Origin: Chromobacterium sp. ATCC 53434
GTDB taxonomy: Bacteria; Pseudomonadota; Gammaproteobacteria; Burkholderiales; Chromobacteriaceae
NCBI RefSeq assembly: GCF_002848345.1
Contig: NZ_CP025429.1
Span: forward strand, 2,604,001-2,668,000
Length of the DNA stretch: 64,000 nt
Direction: 5' to 3'
Position 1 is the first letter of the stretch. The number at the start of each line of letters is the position of its first letter. The position numbers and the translations under genes were made by a program. The notes below the pieces were generated by a model that saw only the letters and a program-made list of their open reading frames with translations, searched no databases and was not told where the DNA came from. Positions 9,202-18,715 of the stretch are shown piece by piece.

Positions 9202-10122
9202 CTACCAGGCGCTCCGCCCTCCCGCGCTTGGCCGATATGGCTCGAAATGTTTGTCCAGGTGACTGACGAAGGCCCTCACCTTGGCCGACAGATTGTTCTT
9301 CATCGGATAGACCGCGTGAATGTCGGCCGCCGGAAATTGCCAGTCGCCAAGCACTTCGCGCAATCGGCCCGAGCGAAGATAGGGCGCGACGTTCCATTCC
9401 GAGCGCAACAATATCCCCAGCCCGCGCAATGCCCAGTCGACAGCCACTTCTCCATCGTTGGTCGATACCGTCCCGCGAACCTTCACATTGGCTTGCGCAG
9501 TCCCGGAATGAAGGTGCCACGCGCCATAGGTCTCATCGCTTTCGCGAATCACGATGCAGCGATGACGCTGCAGATCGATCGGAGACGCGGGGATGCCGAA
9601 ACGCTCCAGATAGGCCGGCGACGCGCACAAGAGACGGCGATTGCTGGCGATCCTCCTGGAGGTGATGCGGGCATCGGGCAATTCGCCGAATCGGATGCAT
9701 ACATCGAATCCCTCTTCGATCAGGTTGACCGGACGGTCGGACAGGCATAGCTGCACTTCGACATCGGGATGAAGTTCGGCGAAATCCGCGATGGCGGGAG
9801 CGATGAATTGCCGGCCGAAACCGAAGGTCGCGTTGACGCGCAGCAGTCCCTTCGGAACGGCCTGTGCGCTGGCCAGCCTTTGCTCCAGCTCCTCCAGTTC
9901 GCCAAGAATCTTCCTTCCCTCCGCCAGATACAGCTCGCCCTCATAAGTCACCGCGGCGCGTCTGGTGGTGCGGTTCAACAGCCGGATGCCCAGCCGCGCC
10001 TCGAGATTGGCCAAGCGCCGGCTGACGGCGGCGGTGGATACGCCAAGCTCTTGCGCGGCGCCGGACAGCGTCCCGGCCTTCACCACTTCCATGAAAAAAG
10101 CGACGTCGGATACCGAGCTCAT
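9202..10122 (-). CDS. LysR-family regulator
   Basis: 306 residues from the ATG at 10122; a TTG four codons upstream also starts the same frame. N-terminal winged helix (about 1-62) with GTLSGAAQELGVSTAAVSRRLANLEARLG, then the two-lobed periplasmic-binding-like effector domain. The C-terminal half (GFDVCIRFGELPDARITSRRIA, DWALRGLGILLRSEW) is of the CrgA/DmlR type. It is divergent from the leuCD-like/transporter operon with 115 bases between starts, the usual arrangement for a LysR activator of that operon. The effector is unknown; a hydroxydicarboxylate is likely from context. Confidence 0.92.
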   Translation of the reverse strand: MSSVSDVAFFMEVVKAGTLSGAAQELGVSTAAVSRRLANLEARLGIRLLNRTTRRAAVTYEGELYLAEGRKILGELEELEQRLASAQAVPKGLLRVNATFGFGRQFIAPAIADFAELHPDVEVQLCLSDRPVNLIEEGFDVCIRFGELPDARITSRRIASNRRLLCASPAYLERFGIPASPIDLQRHRCIVIRESDETYGAWHLHSGTAQANVKVRGTVSTNDGEVAVDWALRGLGILLRSEWNVAPYLRSGRLREVLGDWQFPAADIHAVYPMKNNLSAKVRAFVSHLDKHFEPYRPSAGGRSAW

Positions 10123-10145
10123 TTTTGCATCCAAGTTAAAAACAG

Positions 10146-10184
10146 TTTGATATTTTCATTATTGTACAAAAATTTGCAATCAAA
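10146..10184. promoter_or_regulatory. Candidate LysR-type operator between divergent genes
   Basis: TTTGAT at 10146-10151 and ATCAAA at 10179-10184 form an inverted pair across an AT-rich 27-base middle, in the only AT-rich stretch between the LysR gene and the leuC-like gene. The AGTTTGATAT part also resembles the motif repeated in the secretion locus, so the assignment is uncertain. Confidence 0.35.
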
Positions 10185-10237
10185 TAACTTGCCTCTGAGG
10201 AAAGCCGTCCCGCTTTCAGCATCATTGGGAGACAAGA

Positions 10238-11668
10238 ATGACCGCATTGCAAAGCGCGCCCCGGACGCTCTACCGGAAACTGGTCGAGACCCACACGGTG
10301 GCGCGGCTGGATTCGCAGAACGTGCTGCTGTTCGCCGATCTGCACATCATGAACGAATACACCAGCCCGCAAGCCTTCGCCGGCCTGGCCGAAGCCGGCC
10401 GCGACGTCATGCTGCCTGGCCAGAACGTAGCCGTGGTCGACCACATCATCCCCACCCACCCGGTGGCGATCCGCATCATCGAGGAGCCGAACTCGGCGCT
10501 TCAAGCCTCGAATCTGGAGAAGAACTGCGCGCGCCACGACATCCCGCTGTTCAATGCCAACGACCGTTTCCAAGGCATCGAACATGTGATCGCGCCGGAA
10601 CTGGGCATGATTCGTCCCGGCATGGTCGTTCTCTGCGGCGACAGCCACACGACGACCTATGGCGCCCTGGGAGCGCTGGGTTTCGGAATCGGCACCTCCG
10701 AGGTCGAGCACGTATTGGCGACCCAGACCCTGGTGTATCGCCTGGCGCAGACCATGCGCATTGATGTTGCCGGCCGTTTGCCGCCAGGAACGACCGCCAA
10801 GGACCTTATCCTGCTGATCATCAAGCGGATAGGCGCGCACGGCGCGCGCGGCCACGTCGTCGAGTTCTGCGGCGAAGCCATTGACTCGTTGACGGTGGAA
10901 GCGCGGATGACCTTGTGCAATATGGCGGTCGAGGCCGGCGCGCGCGGCGCGCTGATCGCGCCGGACGCGCTGACGCTTGAATACGTCGCGAGCCATTGCC
11001 CCGATCTGACCGGCGCCACGCTGGATGCCGCGAAGGCCGATTGGCGCACCCTGCGTAGCGACGATGGCGCCCGCTTCGACATCGAGCTTGAATTCCAGGC
11101 CGGCGACGTCGAGCCCTACGTCACCTGGGGCACCAGTCCCGACCAGTCGATTCCGATCAGCGGCCGCATTCCCGCCATTGCGTCCGCGCCGGAAGGCCCC
11201 GGCCGGCTCACCATGGCGCGGGCGCTGCGCTACACCGGCCTGGCCGAGGGCGCCCGGCTGGAAGGACTGCCCGTGCAACGCGTCTTCATCGGCTCCTGCA
11301 CCAATGCCCGCATCGAAGATTTGCGCGCCGTCGCGCAAATCGTGCGCGGGCGACGCGTGGCGCCTTCGGTGCGCGCCATGATCGTGCCTGGCTCCGGCGA
11401 AGTGCGCCGCCAAGCCGAGAAAGAGGGTTTGGCGCAACTGTTCATCGAGGCCGGCTTTGAATGGCGCCAGCCCGGCTGCTCGATGTGCCTGGCCATGAAC
11501 GACGACGTCCTCGCCCCCGGCGAGCGCTGCGCCTCCACCACCAATCGCAATTTCGAAGGCCGCCAAGGCCGGGATGCGATCACCCACCTGATGAGCCCGG
11601 CGATGGCCGCGGCGGCCGCCGTCACCGGCTGTATCACCGACGTTCGTAAACTGGGAGCTCAAGCATGA
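10238..11668 (+). CDS. leuC: Isopropylmalate dehydratase-like large subunit (aconitase family)
   Basis: 476 residues, LeuC length. Aconitase-superfamily subunit carrying the 4Fe-4S cluster: cysteines occur in IGSCTNARIEDL (about 350) and QPGCSMCLAMN (about 412 and 415). GDSHTTTYGALGALGFGIGTSEVEHVLATQTL is conserved. LeuC hydrates/dehydrates 2- and 3-isopropylmalate in leucine synthesis, but this copy is controlled by a divergent LysR gene and followed by a hydroxycarboxylate transporter rather than leuB, so it may act on citramalate/citraconate or another 2-alkylmalate. Substrate cannot be read from sequence. GGGAG precedes the start. Confidence 0.88.
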   Translation: MTALQSAPRTLYRKLVETHTVARLDSQNVLLFADLHIMNEYTSPQAFAGLAEAGRDVMLPGQNVAVVDHIIPTHPVAIRIIEEPNSALQASNLEKNCARHDIPLFNANDRFQGIEHVIAPELGMIRPGMVVLCGDSHTTTYGALGALGFGIGTSEVEHVLATQTLVYRLAQTMRIDVAGRLPPGTTAKDLILLIIKRIGAHGARGHVVEFCGEAIDSLTVEARMTLCNMAVEAGARGALIAPDALTLEYVASHCPDLTGATLDAAKADWRTLRSDDGARFDIELEFQAGDVEPYVTWGTSPDQSIPISGRIPAIASAPEGPGRLTMARALRYTGLAEGARLEGLPVQRVFIGSCTNARIEDLRAVAQIVRGRRVAPSVRAMIVPGSGEVRRQAEKEGLAQLFIEAGFEWRQPGCSMCLAMNDDVLAPGERCASTTNRNFEGRQGRDAITHLMSPAMAAAAAVTGCITDVRKLGAQA

Positions 11669-12303
11669 CCATTCAAGCCCGCATCGAAGGCATGGCCGCG
11701 CCGTTGCCGGTCAGCAATCTGGACACCGATCAAATCATGCCGAAGCAGTTTTTGCGGCGCATCGACAAAGCGGGTCTGGCGGAAGGCCTGTTGTACGACA
11801 TGCGTTTCGACGCGGATGGGAAGCCTCGCCCCGAATTCGTTCTCAATCAAGCGGAATACGCGGCGACCGAGATCCTGGTCGCCGGGCCGAATTTCGCTTG
11901 CGGCTCCAGCCGCGAGCATGCGGTCTGGGGCTTGCAGCAATACGGCATCAAGGCGGTGATTGCGCCGAGTTTCGGCGAAATCTTCTACTCAAACGCGATG
12001 AACAACGGCCTGATGCTGGTCGCGCTCGACGAGGCCGATGTCGACACCATTCTGGCCGACGTCTCCAAGCCGGAACACAGCCGGCTGGTGATCGACGCCG
12101 CGTCGATGAGCGTGCGCAGCAAGAGCTTGACGGCGTCTTTCTCGCTGTCCGAGCGCCATCGCCGGATGTTTCTGGAAGGCCTGGACATGATAGGCGCCAC
12201 CCTGGCCATGCAAGAGCAGATCCGCGCCTTCACCGCCGGGCATTGGCGGCAGCGGCCTTGGCTGAAGGACATCGCGTCAACGACAAAAAACCGTTTGGCG
12301 TAA
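11665..12303 (+). CDS. leuD: Isopropylmalate dehydratase-like small subunit
   Basis: 212 residues, LeuD length. It begins in the last codons of the large subunit (ATGA overlap), so the two are made together. The swivelling domain is recognisable from LPVSNLDTDQIMPKQFLR (about 14-31), GPNFACGSSREHAVW (about 74-88) and APSFGEIFYSNAMNNGL. It completes the substrate-binding site of the dehydratase. See the large subunit for doubts about substrate. Confidence 0.88.
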   Translation: MTIQARIEGMAAPLPVSNLDTDQIMPKQFLRRIDKAGLAEGLLYDMRFDADGKPRPEFVLNQAEYAATEILVAGPNFACGSSREHAVWGLQQYGIKAVIAPSFGEIFYSNAMNNGLMLVALDEADVDTILADVSKPEHSRLVIDAASMSVRSKSLTASFSLSERHRRMFLEGLDMIGATLAMQEQIRAFTAGHWRQRPWLKDIASTTKNRLA

Positions 12304-12364
12304 GCGGAGCGTCCTGTCGGGCTCGTCCCGGCAGCGCCGTCAGGCAATATTCGAGGAGACAAAA

Positions 12365-13687
12365 ATGCACATAGAGGAAACCGTTTCAAACGAGCCGGCA
12401 GACAATGGGCTCTGGCGCCAGCTGATGGCAATGCGCATCGGACCGCTCCCCCTGCCGCTCTATCTATCGCTCGCGGCGATTGTGCTTGCGGCCGCGCTCA
12501 AGCATCGCCTGCCAAACGACCTGATCGGCGGTCTGGCCGTCATGATGTTGTCCGGCATGCTGCTGGGAGAGCTGGGTAACAGAATTCCCGTGCTCAAGCA
12601 TATCGGCGGCTCGGCCATCCTCTGCCTGTTTGTTCCCTCGGCCTTGCTGGGATACAAGTTGTTCGACCCCGACATGCTGAAGGCGCTGACCACGGCGATG
12701 AAGACGGCCAATTTGCAATATCTGTACATTTCATGCCTAGTGGTCGGCAGCATTCTCGGCATGAGCCACAAGGTTCTGGTGCAAGGTTTTTTACGGATGT
12801 TCATTCCGCTGTTAGTGGGCACGCTGGGAGCCGTGGCCGCGGGCCTGATCGTCGGCATATTGTTTGGCTACACCGCTGAGCACACCTTCTTCTACATCAT
12901 CATTCCCATTCTCGGCGGCGGTATCGGCGAGGGAATCCTGCCGCTTTCCATTGCGTATTCCGAAATCAATCGTATCCCGCAGGCGCAGATTGTCGCCACG
13001 CTGATTCCGGCGGCGCTGATCGGCAATGTCGTCGCCATCCTGCTGGCCGGGCTGCTCAATTTTTATGGCAAGAGACGCCCGCGGTTCAGCGGCAATGGCA
13101 TGCTGGTTAAAACCGGGGAGGATCAGGCCTTGCTGGCCGCGCGGCACGAGGCTCCGATCAATTTGAGCCTGATGGGGGCGGGCCTGCTCCTGACTTGCGC
13201 CTTTTTCACGCTGGGCGCCTTACTTGCGCCGATCACCGGCATCCCGGGGCCTATCCTGATGATTATCGGAGCGGCGCTGCTCAAGGTGAGCAAGATCATG
13301 CCGGCGCATATGGAGCTGGGCGCCTACCAGATGTACAAATTCATGACGAATAATTTGACATTCGCCATCCTGGTCGGACTTGGGACCCTCTTCGTTCCAT
13401 GGAATCAGATGATTGCCTCCGTCACCGCCGAATATGTTCTGCTCTGCGCGGTGATCGTGATGTCCATGGTGGCCAGCGGCTTCGGCATCGGCCTCTTGCT
13501 GAAGATGTATCCGGTTGAATCGGCGATTGTCACCGCATGCCACAGCGGCCTGGGCGGCACCGGCGACGTGGCGATTCTGTCGGCCGCCAATCGGATGGAA
13601 ATGATGCCCTTCGCCCAGATTTCCACCCGTATCGGCGGGGCATCGATGATTGTTCTCGCCACGCTTCTGATGAAGTTTTTCCATTAG
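12365..13687 (+). CDS. 2-hydroxycarboxylate transporter (CitS/MaeN family)
   Basis: 440 residues with about 11 hydrophobic segments. The two reentrant-loop motifs of the 2HCT family are clear: GGGIGEGILPLS (about 179-190) and the matching GLGGTGDVAILSAANRMEMMPFAQISTRIGG near the C-terminus (about 396-425). Family members import citrate, malate, lactate or related acids with Na+ or H+. As the third gene after the leuCD-like pair, 61 bases downstream, it suggests uptake of a hydroxyacid such as malate or citramalate that the dehydratase then uses. AGGAGAC precedes the start. Confidence 0.9.
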   Translation: MHIEETVSNEPADNGLWRQLMAMRIGPLPLPLYLSLAAIVLAAALKHRLPNDLIGGLAVMMLSGMLLGELGNRIPVLKHIGGSAILCLFVPSALLGYKLFDPDMLKALTTAMKTANLQYLYISCLVVGSILGMSHKVLVQGFLRMFIPLLVGTLGAVAAGLIVGILFGYTAEHTFFYIIIPILGGGIGEGILPLSIAYSEINRIPQAQIVATLIPAALIGNVVAILLAGLLNFYGKRRPRFSGNGMLVKTGEDQALLAARHEAPINLSLMGAGLLLTCAFFTLGALLAPITGIPGPILMIIGAALLKVSKIMPAHMELGAYQMYKFMTNNLTFAILVGLGTLFVPWNQMIASVTAEYVLLCAVIVMSMVASGFGIGLLLKMYPVESAIVTACHSGLGGTGDVAILSAANRMEMMPFAQISTRIGGASMIVLATLLMKFFH

Positions 13688-13799
13688 CAAGGAACCGTTG
13701 ACGTACGCTAAGCCGGCCCAGACGGTGCAAGCCGCACGGCGAGGACATGGAAACGGCGACGGGCGCCCTCAGGCATCCGCCGCCGTTCGACTGCCCGGC

Positions 13800-16427
13800 T
13801 CAGGATGCGGCGGCCGCGGCCTGTCCCGCCGCCTCCGCCAGCAGCAGCGCCAGGAATTCGCCGGCGTGCTCGCTGGCCAGCAGGCGGCCGGCCTCTCCAT
13901 CCATCTCGTCCTCGCCGCCATCCGCCGTCGCGCCGGCCAGGCATCCGGCGACCAGACCGGCCACGCGCGCCGCAGCCGTCAAGGACTCCGCCTCCACGGT
14001 CAATTCGTCGCAGACCTCCCGCAACGGGTGCGGCTCGGCGCCGAAGAAGTCGGCCAGATCGGCCAGGCCCCATTCGCCGTCGTCCGCCACCACCTCCTCC
14101 ACGGCTGGACTTTCCTGGGACGGCGGCTCATCGGCGGTCGCCTGGAAAAAGGCGGCGGCGGAAAAGCCGGTCAACGGCAGCGCATCGTCCGAGGCCGCCG
14201 CCGCGGCGTCGGCCGTCTCGCCTACCCCACTTTCCAGCAGCGCCTGCTCCAGCAGGCTGCCGGCATAGTCGGCCAGCTCCGCCGCCGACATGCGCGCGCC
14301 CAGCGCCGCCTCGTCGCGCGCCGCCATCCTGTCGCTCATCGCCACATCGGCGCCGGCTTCCGCCACCAGCTGCGCCACCAGCGCCGCTCGCGACAGCTGG
14401 CGGTGCTCGGCCTGCAGCAGGGAAATCTGGCCGAAGGGATCGTCCACCTCCGGCGCCGGCTCCGCATCCTCCTCGCCGCCGACGGGAATCTCCCGCAGTT
14501 CGGCCAGACGCAGCCAGGCCTCGACGTCGTCGAAAACACGGCGCTGGAAACGCATCACGCCATCGGACGCCGCCGCGGGCTCCGCGCCCATCACCTGCTG
14601 CATGATCTTGCTGGCGGCCAACTCCCGCGACAAATCGGTGCCCAGCGGGAACAGCGTGTTGTGCTTGGCCTCCTTGGTGACCGCGCCGTCCAGCTGCACA
14701 TAGAAGGTGTTCATCTTGATCAGGTGATTGCGGTTCATGAACCAGGCCTGGCCCTCCGCCAGGTCCACCAGATCGAGATAGGTCAGCCGGTTTTCCTCGC
14801 GGTAGCTGGCGTCGCCGGTGTCGACCAACCGGTCCGATCCCTCGGACAAACGCTTGCCCCCGGCCCAGGCGTACACCCCCTGGCCGGCGCGCTTGATCGC
14901 GATGTCGGCGGTTTCCTGATCCTCGGTCTTCAGGAAGATCTTCATGCCGGTGTTGGCCAGGATGCGCGAGGCCTCGATTTCCGAGCCCTTCTTGAACGAC
15001 GGATAGTCCTGGCCGGCGAAGATGACGCTGACGCCGAGCGAGCGCGCCTGCGCCGCCACGTCGCCGAAGCCCTCCACCGCATAGGAGCCGTATTCGTCCA
15101 TGATGGCCAGCAAGGCGGTATCGGAATTGGTGGGCCGGGAATCGACGATGTCCTGCTTGCTGCCGGTCAGTTGCGCCTTCAGCGACACCGACAGCGCGTT
15201 CTTGATGCCGGCCACCGTCAGCCGGCCCAGATTGGCCAGCGACGACGGCGCCTTCTCCAGCGCCGGCAGCATCACGTACAGGATGCGGCGGTTGTACACC
15301 ACGTCCTGAAAATCGACATCGCCCCACTCGACGTTGCAGATGTGGCCGTAGGTGCCGGACAGCAGGCCCAGCAGCTCGGTGAACTGCATCGTCAGGAAGC
15401 CGTGCTGCTTGCTGGCCTGCTCCCAATAGGTGTCGAAGGCCGACGGATCGTCCTGCTTGGCCTTCATCGCCTCCCGAAAGCCGGGCAGCTCGTCCAGATA
15501 GCCGGTCAGCTGCTCGCGGGCATAGCCCGGGATGCTGTCGTCGCTCTCGAGCTCGCCCAGCTTGTCCAGCCGCATGTAATCGCGCAGCACCTGCACCGAC
15601 AGCGTCACCTTGCCGGCGTCGCGCAACGCCACCAGTCCGCGCATCAGCGAACGTATCATCGCCTCGGCGCGGCCGCGCCACATCGCGCCGTCGCCGCCGC
15701 CGTCCGGCCGCATCAGGCCGGTCACCAGCTCGGTCAGCGTGTCGGCCGAACCGTAGGTGAACGGATTGAAGGTGTTGGAATGGATCTGGCCCAGCAGGTC
15801 CATCTTGCCGCGCGCGCCGTCGGCGTCGTCCTCGTCCAGCACCGCCAGTTTTTCGTAGCCGGTAGACGAAATGAAGTTCAGCACCAGCAGGTCGTCCTCG
15901 CGGCCGTACATCTTGGCCATGGTGACGATGTCGAACCAGGTTTTCGGGTCGGACTTGCCGTCCACCATGATGACGCCGGAGCCGTGGCCTATCGCCTGGC
16001 AGATCAGCCCCTCCAGCGCCACGGTCTTGCCGCCGCCGGTGGTGCCGAACAGCGTGGCGTGCACCCGCATGGTATCGTCGCTGACCCAGATCTCCTCCTT
16101 GGTGTCCATCGCGTTGCCCATGCACCACACGCCCTTGCCGCCCCTGTCCGGCGGCCCCTCCATCCGCGTCCACGCCAGCTTCTTGTCGCCGCCGGCCACC
16201 GGCCGCCAGAACGGTCCCTTCGGGTGGTCCACCACCTTGTTGCGCGCCATCAGCAAGGCCGCGCCGACGGCTGCCGCGGTGGCCAGCGGAAAGATCGGGC
16301 ACAGCAGATAGGCGATGCCGGCGGCGGCCAGGAAGCTGGGCTCGTTGCGGCGTATCCAGCCGAAAATCTTGTGCGAAAGCGGAACGACGTCGCGTTCCAC
16401 CTGACTTCTGCGCATTGCTGTCGCCAT
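13800..16427 (-). CDS. dotL: DotL/IcmO/TrbC-type coupling ATPase
   Basis: 875 residues from the ATG at 16427 (AGAGGG just upstream). Two hydrophobic segments near residues 32-62, then a VirD4-class motor: Walker A FGTTGGGKT (about 127-135) and Walker B LLAIMDEYGS (about 437-446). RSLGVSVIFAGQDYPSFKK and GMKIFLKTEDQETADI are typical of IcmO/TrbC. It is the coupling protein that recruits substrates to the type IVB channel at the inner membrane. The last 230 residues are acidic, Ala-rich and poorly conserved, a tail that in Legionella binds adaptors. No DotK/IcmSW-like adaptor genes are nearby. It is the last gene of the locus, after the ArdC-domain gene and a small membrane protein. Confidence 0.95.
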   Translation of the reverse strand: MATAMRRSQVERDVVPLSHKIFGWIRRNEPSFLAAAGIAYLLCPIFPLATAAAVGAALLMARNKVVDHPKGPFWRPVAGGDKKLAWTRMEGPPDRGGKGVWCMGNAMDTKEEIWVSDDTMRVHATLFGTTGGGKTVALEGLICQAIGHGSGVIMVDGKSDPKTWFDIVTMAKMYGREDDLLVLNFISSTGYEKLAVLDEDDADGARGKMDLLGQIHSNTFNPFTYGSADTLTELVTGLMRPDGGGDGAMWRGRAEAMIRSLMRGLVALRDAGKVTLSVQVLRDYMRLDKLGELESDDSIPGYAREQLTGYLDELPGFREAMKAKQDDPSAFDTYWEQASKQHGFLTMQFTELLGLLSGTYGHICNVEWGDVDFQDVVYNRRILYVMLPALEKAPSSLANLGRLTVAGIKNALSVSLKAQLTGSKQDIVDSRPTNSDTALLAIMDEYGSYAVEGFGDVAAQARSLGVSVIFAGQDYPSFKKGSEIEASRILANTGMKIFLKTEDQETADIAIKRAGQGVYAWAGGKRLSEGSDRLVDTGDASYREENRLTYLDLVDLAEGQAWFMNRNHLIKMNTFYVQLDGAVTKEAKHNTLFPLGTDLSRELAASKIMQQVMGAEPAAASDGVMRFQRRVFDDVEAWLRLAELREIPVGGEEDAEPAPEVDDPFGQISLLQAEHRQLSRAALVAQLVAEAGADVAMSDRMAARDEAALGARMSAAELADYAGSLLEQALLESGVGETADAAAAASDDALPLTGFSAAAFFQATADEPPSQESPAVEEVVADDGEWGLADLADFFGAEPHPLREVCDELTVEAESLTAAARVAGLVAGCLAGATADGGEDEMDGEAGRLLASEHAGEFLALLLAEAAGQAAAAAS

Positions 16428-16469
16428 CAATCCCTCTTGTCCGAAAACACCGATTGCATCGTCACCTCG

Positions 16470-16847
16470 TCAGCGTTCGGCAGCAGCCTGCCGCGCCGCG
16501 CCTTCCATGCGCTGGCGCAGCCCCGCGTCGGCCGATTGGTACAGGCGGTCGAAGGCGCCGGCCTTCAGCGCGTTGTCGTGCGCCTGCTGCTGCCACTGCC
16601 TGACCTTGCCTTCCTGCGCATACCAGGCGGCGGCGCCGACCGGCAGCACCACCAGCGCCGCCAGGATGGCGGCGCACATGCCGAACTGCGGCAGGAAGCG
16701 CCGCACCGTCATGTCGCTGGCGGCGAGCTTGCGCTGATGCTGCTCGCTCAGATTGATCAGCCGCGCCAGCGAGTCCTCCACCGCCATGAAGCGGTCGTCC
16801 ACCATCGCGATCAGATCGCTTTCCAGTTTTTTGAATTCTTCTTCCAT
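16470..16847 (-). CDS. Small membrane protein with helical flanks, unknown
   Basis: 125 residues. A charged helical N-terminus (about 1-45, heptad-like with LESDLIAMVDDRFMAVEDSLARLINLSEQH) is followed by one membrane segment at about 53-74 and a Gln/Ala-rich helical C-terminus. Topology is probably cytoplasmic N-terminus with periplasmic tail. I do not recognise the family. It sits between the ArdC-domain gene and dotL, 29 and 42 bases away, with a strong GGGGGAGGCAG ribosome site, so it is likely a real part of the coupling/DNA-processing unit. Confidence 0.7.
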   Translation of the reverse strand: MEEEFKKLESDLIAMVDDRFMAVEDSLARLINLSEQHQRKLAASDMTVRRFLPQFGMCAAILAALVVLPVGAAAWYAQEGKVRQWQQQAHDNALKAGAFDRLYQSADAGLRQRMEGAARQAAAER

Positions 16848-16876
16848 CGCTGCCTCCCCCTGACCTCTTGCCTAGC

Positions 16877-18715
16877 CTAGAACTCCATCCTGGCCACATC
16901 CGGCGTCGGTCCCGCCTCCCGGACCGGCGCCTTGGCCGCCGGCTGGCCGACGAAGTCGCCGTCTATCACCGATTCGATGAAGTCGTAAAAACGGCCGCTG
17001 CTCAAGGCGCGCTGTTTGTTGCCGCCGTCGAAATTGACCACCCAGCCGCCGCTGCCGGACTTAGAGCTGATGCTGGCCACGCCCTCGACCAGCTTCAGGC
17101 GGTCGCCGACCTTGGGCATATAGCCGACCAGCGGCGCGAAGTAGCTGGCGTAACTTCGGATCTGCGAATCGCGCGACTCGACATACTGCAGAAAGTGGAC
17201 CTTCCAGCCGGCGGCGTCCACCGCGTCCATCAGCCTTTGCGCATCGCAGCGCGGCGCCTTTTCGTCGAAGGCCAGGTAGACGGCGCTGGGCGTCATTCGC
17301 GTATCCTCGTCGGCCACCTTGTCCACCAGCCCCAGCTCGATGATGTCCTGGTGCCCCACCTTCAGCCAGCCGCCCTTGTCGTCGCGGAACGGCTGGATGG
17401 CGATCAAGCGCTCGGCCCGGGCCGTCGGCAAGGCCTCGACGGCCGGCTCGATGGCGCCGTCCATTCTCTGCCGGCGCTGTTGCGCCGCGTCCCGCCGCAG
17501 CAGCTCGCCCACATCGGCCTCGCCCTGCTCCAGGAAATGGCCGAACAGCGCCCGCGCGTCGGCGGGCCGGGCGTCGAAACGGCCGGCCTCGACCTCGGCG
17601 CGCGCCCAGCGCTGGAAACGCTCGTGGATAGCGGCATCGGTTTCCGGCAACACCTCGCCGACGCCGAAACGGCCGGCCAGCAAATGCGCCAGCTCCGGCG
17701 CGGCCAACAGCGCCACCTCGGTCAGCAAGGCGTGGCGTCCGGCCTCGCGCACCTGCGCCTCCCGCTCGTCGGCGGCCGCCTCCGGAACCGCCTGGGACGA
17801 CGACGGTTCCAGACCGACAAGCAGATTGTCTCGGACGAACTGCGCCTCCTCCCGCTGCAAGGCGGCCAGCGTCGGCGACAACTGCCCCAGCCAGGTCAGC
17901 GCCAGTTCCACCCGCTGCGCGCCCAGCAACAGCTCGGTGAAATCGGCGGCCAGCAGCCGCTGCAGCATCGGCACGGCCAGGCCGGACGGCCGAAACGGCG
18001 TCGACAGGTCGGCGCCCACGCCCAGCAGCCCCATCAGCAAGGAGGCGGTCAGCTGCGACCACAAGTCCTCCAGCGGATCGTCCGGCGCGTGGCGGCGAGG
18101 CCGGCGCAAGGCGCGCGGCCGGTCTTCCCGCTGCTCCGCCCACTGCGCGGCCAGGCGCAGGCGCGCGGCGAGCAATTCCCTCAGGCTGCGGAAATAACCG
18201 GCCTGCGGCAGCCGTATGCACTGGGCGACCGGATCGAACAGCGGCGCGGCGCCGCTCTCTTCGCGCACGCCCAGTTCCGCCAGAATGGCGTCGCCAAGCC
18301 GCTTCAGCCCATCGTCGCCGGGCGCCTGCCGCGGCGACCGCGGCGGCGCCAAACCCAGCAACTGCGCGCCATTGAAGACCGAGCACCCCTTGAGCGCGCC
18401 CATCGGTCCCGGAAACAGCAGCAGGCCGGCCTGCGCCCCAGGCAGCAGGCTCAGCGCCGGCTGCCGCCGCTGCAGCAGTTGGACCTGCTTGTAGGTGAAC
18501 CAGCGCGGGTCGGCCGATCCCGCCGGCAACGCCGCTTGCAACAGCAGATGATTGATGCCCCGGTACACGGTGCCGGTCACCGGGTTGAAATGGCGCGCGC
18601 CGCCCAGCGGCAGCCGCAAGACCGCCTCCGGGTCCGACGCCGCCAGCGCGTCGTGAAGCCGTCGCGCCGCTTCCGTCGCGTAATGCCGGCCCGCGGCCGG
18701 ATTTGCCTGCGTCAT
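16877..18715 (-). CDS. ArdC N-terminal-domain protein (ssDNA-binding type)
   Basis: 612 residues from the ATG at 18715, which overlaps the previous stop by four bases. Residues about 10-120 match the ArdC/TraC-primase N-terminal ssDNA-binding domain: FNPVTGTVYRGINHLLLQAAL, then DPRWFTYKQVQLL and SVFNGAQLLGL. No primase or zincin catalytic motif was found after it. The middle is long, Arg/Ala/Leu-rich and helical; the last 180 residues (from AIQPFRDDKGGWLKVGHQDII) form a separate globular domain I cannot name. Proteins with this N-terminus normally travel with conjugative plasmids, so it points to a DNA-handling ancestry for the locus. Confidence 0.72.
   Translation of the reverse strand: MTQANPAAGRHYATEAARRLHDALAASDPEAVLRLPLGGARHFNPVTGTVYRGINHLLLQAALPAGSADPRWFTYKQVQLLQRRQPALSLLPGAQAGLLLFPGPMGALKGCSVFNGAQLLGLAPPRSPRQAPGDDGLKRLGDAILAELGVREESGAAPLFDPVAQCIRLPQAGYFRSLRELLAARLRLAAQWAEQREDRPRALRRPRRHAPDDPLEDLWSQLTASLLMGLLGVGADLSTPFRPSGLAVPMLQRLLAADFTELLLGAQRVELALTWLGQLSPTLAALQREEAQFVRDNLLVGLEPSSSQAVPEAAADEREAQVREAGRHALLTEVALLAAPELAHLLAGRFGVGEVLPETDAAIHERFQRWARAEVEAGRFDARPADARALFGHFLEQGEADVGELLRRDAAQQRRQRMDGAIEPAVEALPTARAERLIAIQPFRDDKGGWLKVGHQDIIELGLVDKVADEDTRMTPSAVYLAFDEKAPRCDAQRLMDAVDAAGWKVHFLQYVESRDSQIRSYASYFAPLVGYMPKVGDRLKLVEGVASISSKSGSGGWVVNFDGGNKQRALSSGRFYDFIESVIDGDFVGQPAAKAPVREAGPTPDVARMEF

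Noticed and set aside
10145..10160. AGTTTGATATTTTCATTA upstream of leuC as a member of the secretion-locus motif set
   Set aside because: Only half of the box matches and the context is a LysR-divergent promoter; kept as a caution, not as a member.
13698..16880. Very long plus-strand open frame (1,060 codons) opposite dotL
   Set aside because: Arg/His/Gln/Ala-rich low-complexity product from GC-rich antisense codons; dotL on the other strand has clear motifs. The same holds for other long antisense frames such as 24-1172, 16868-18733 and 51334-54468.
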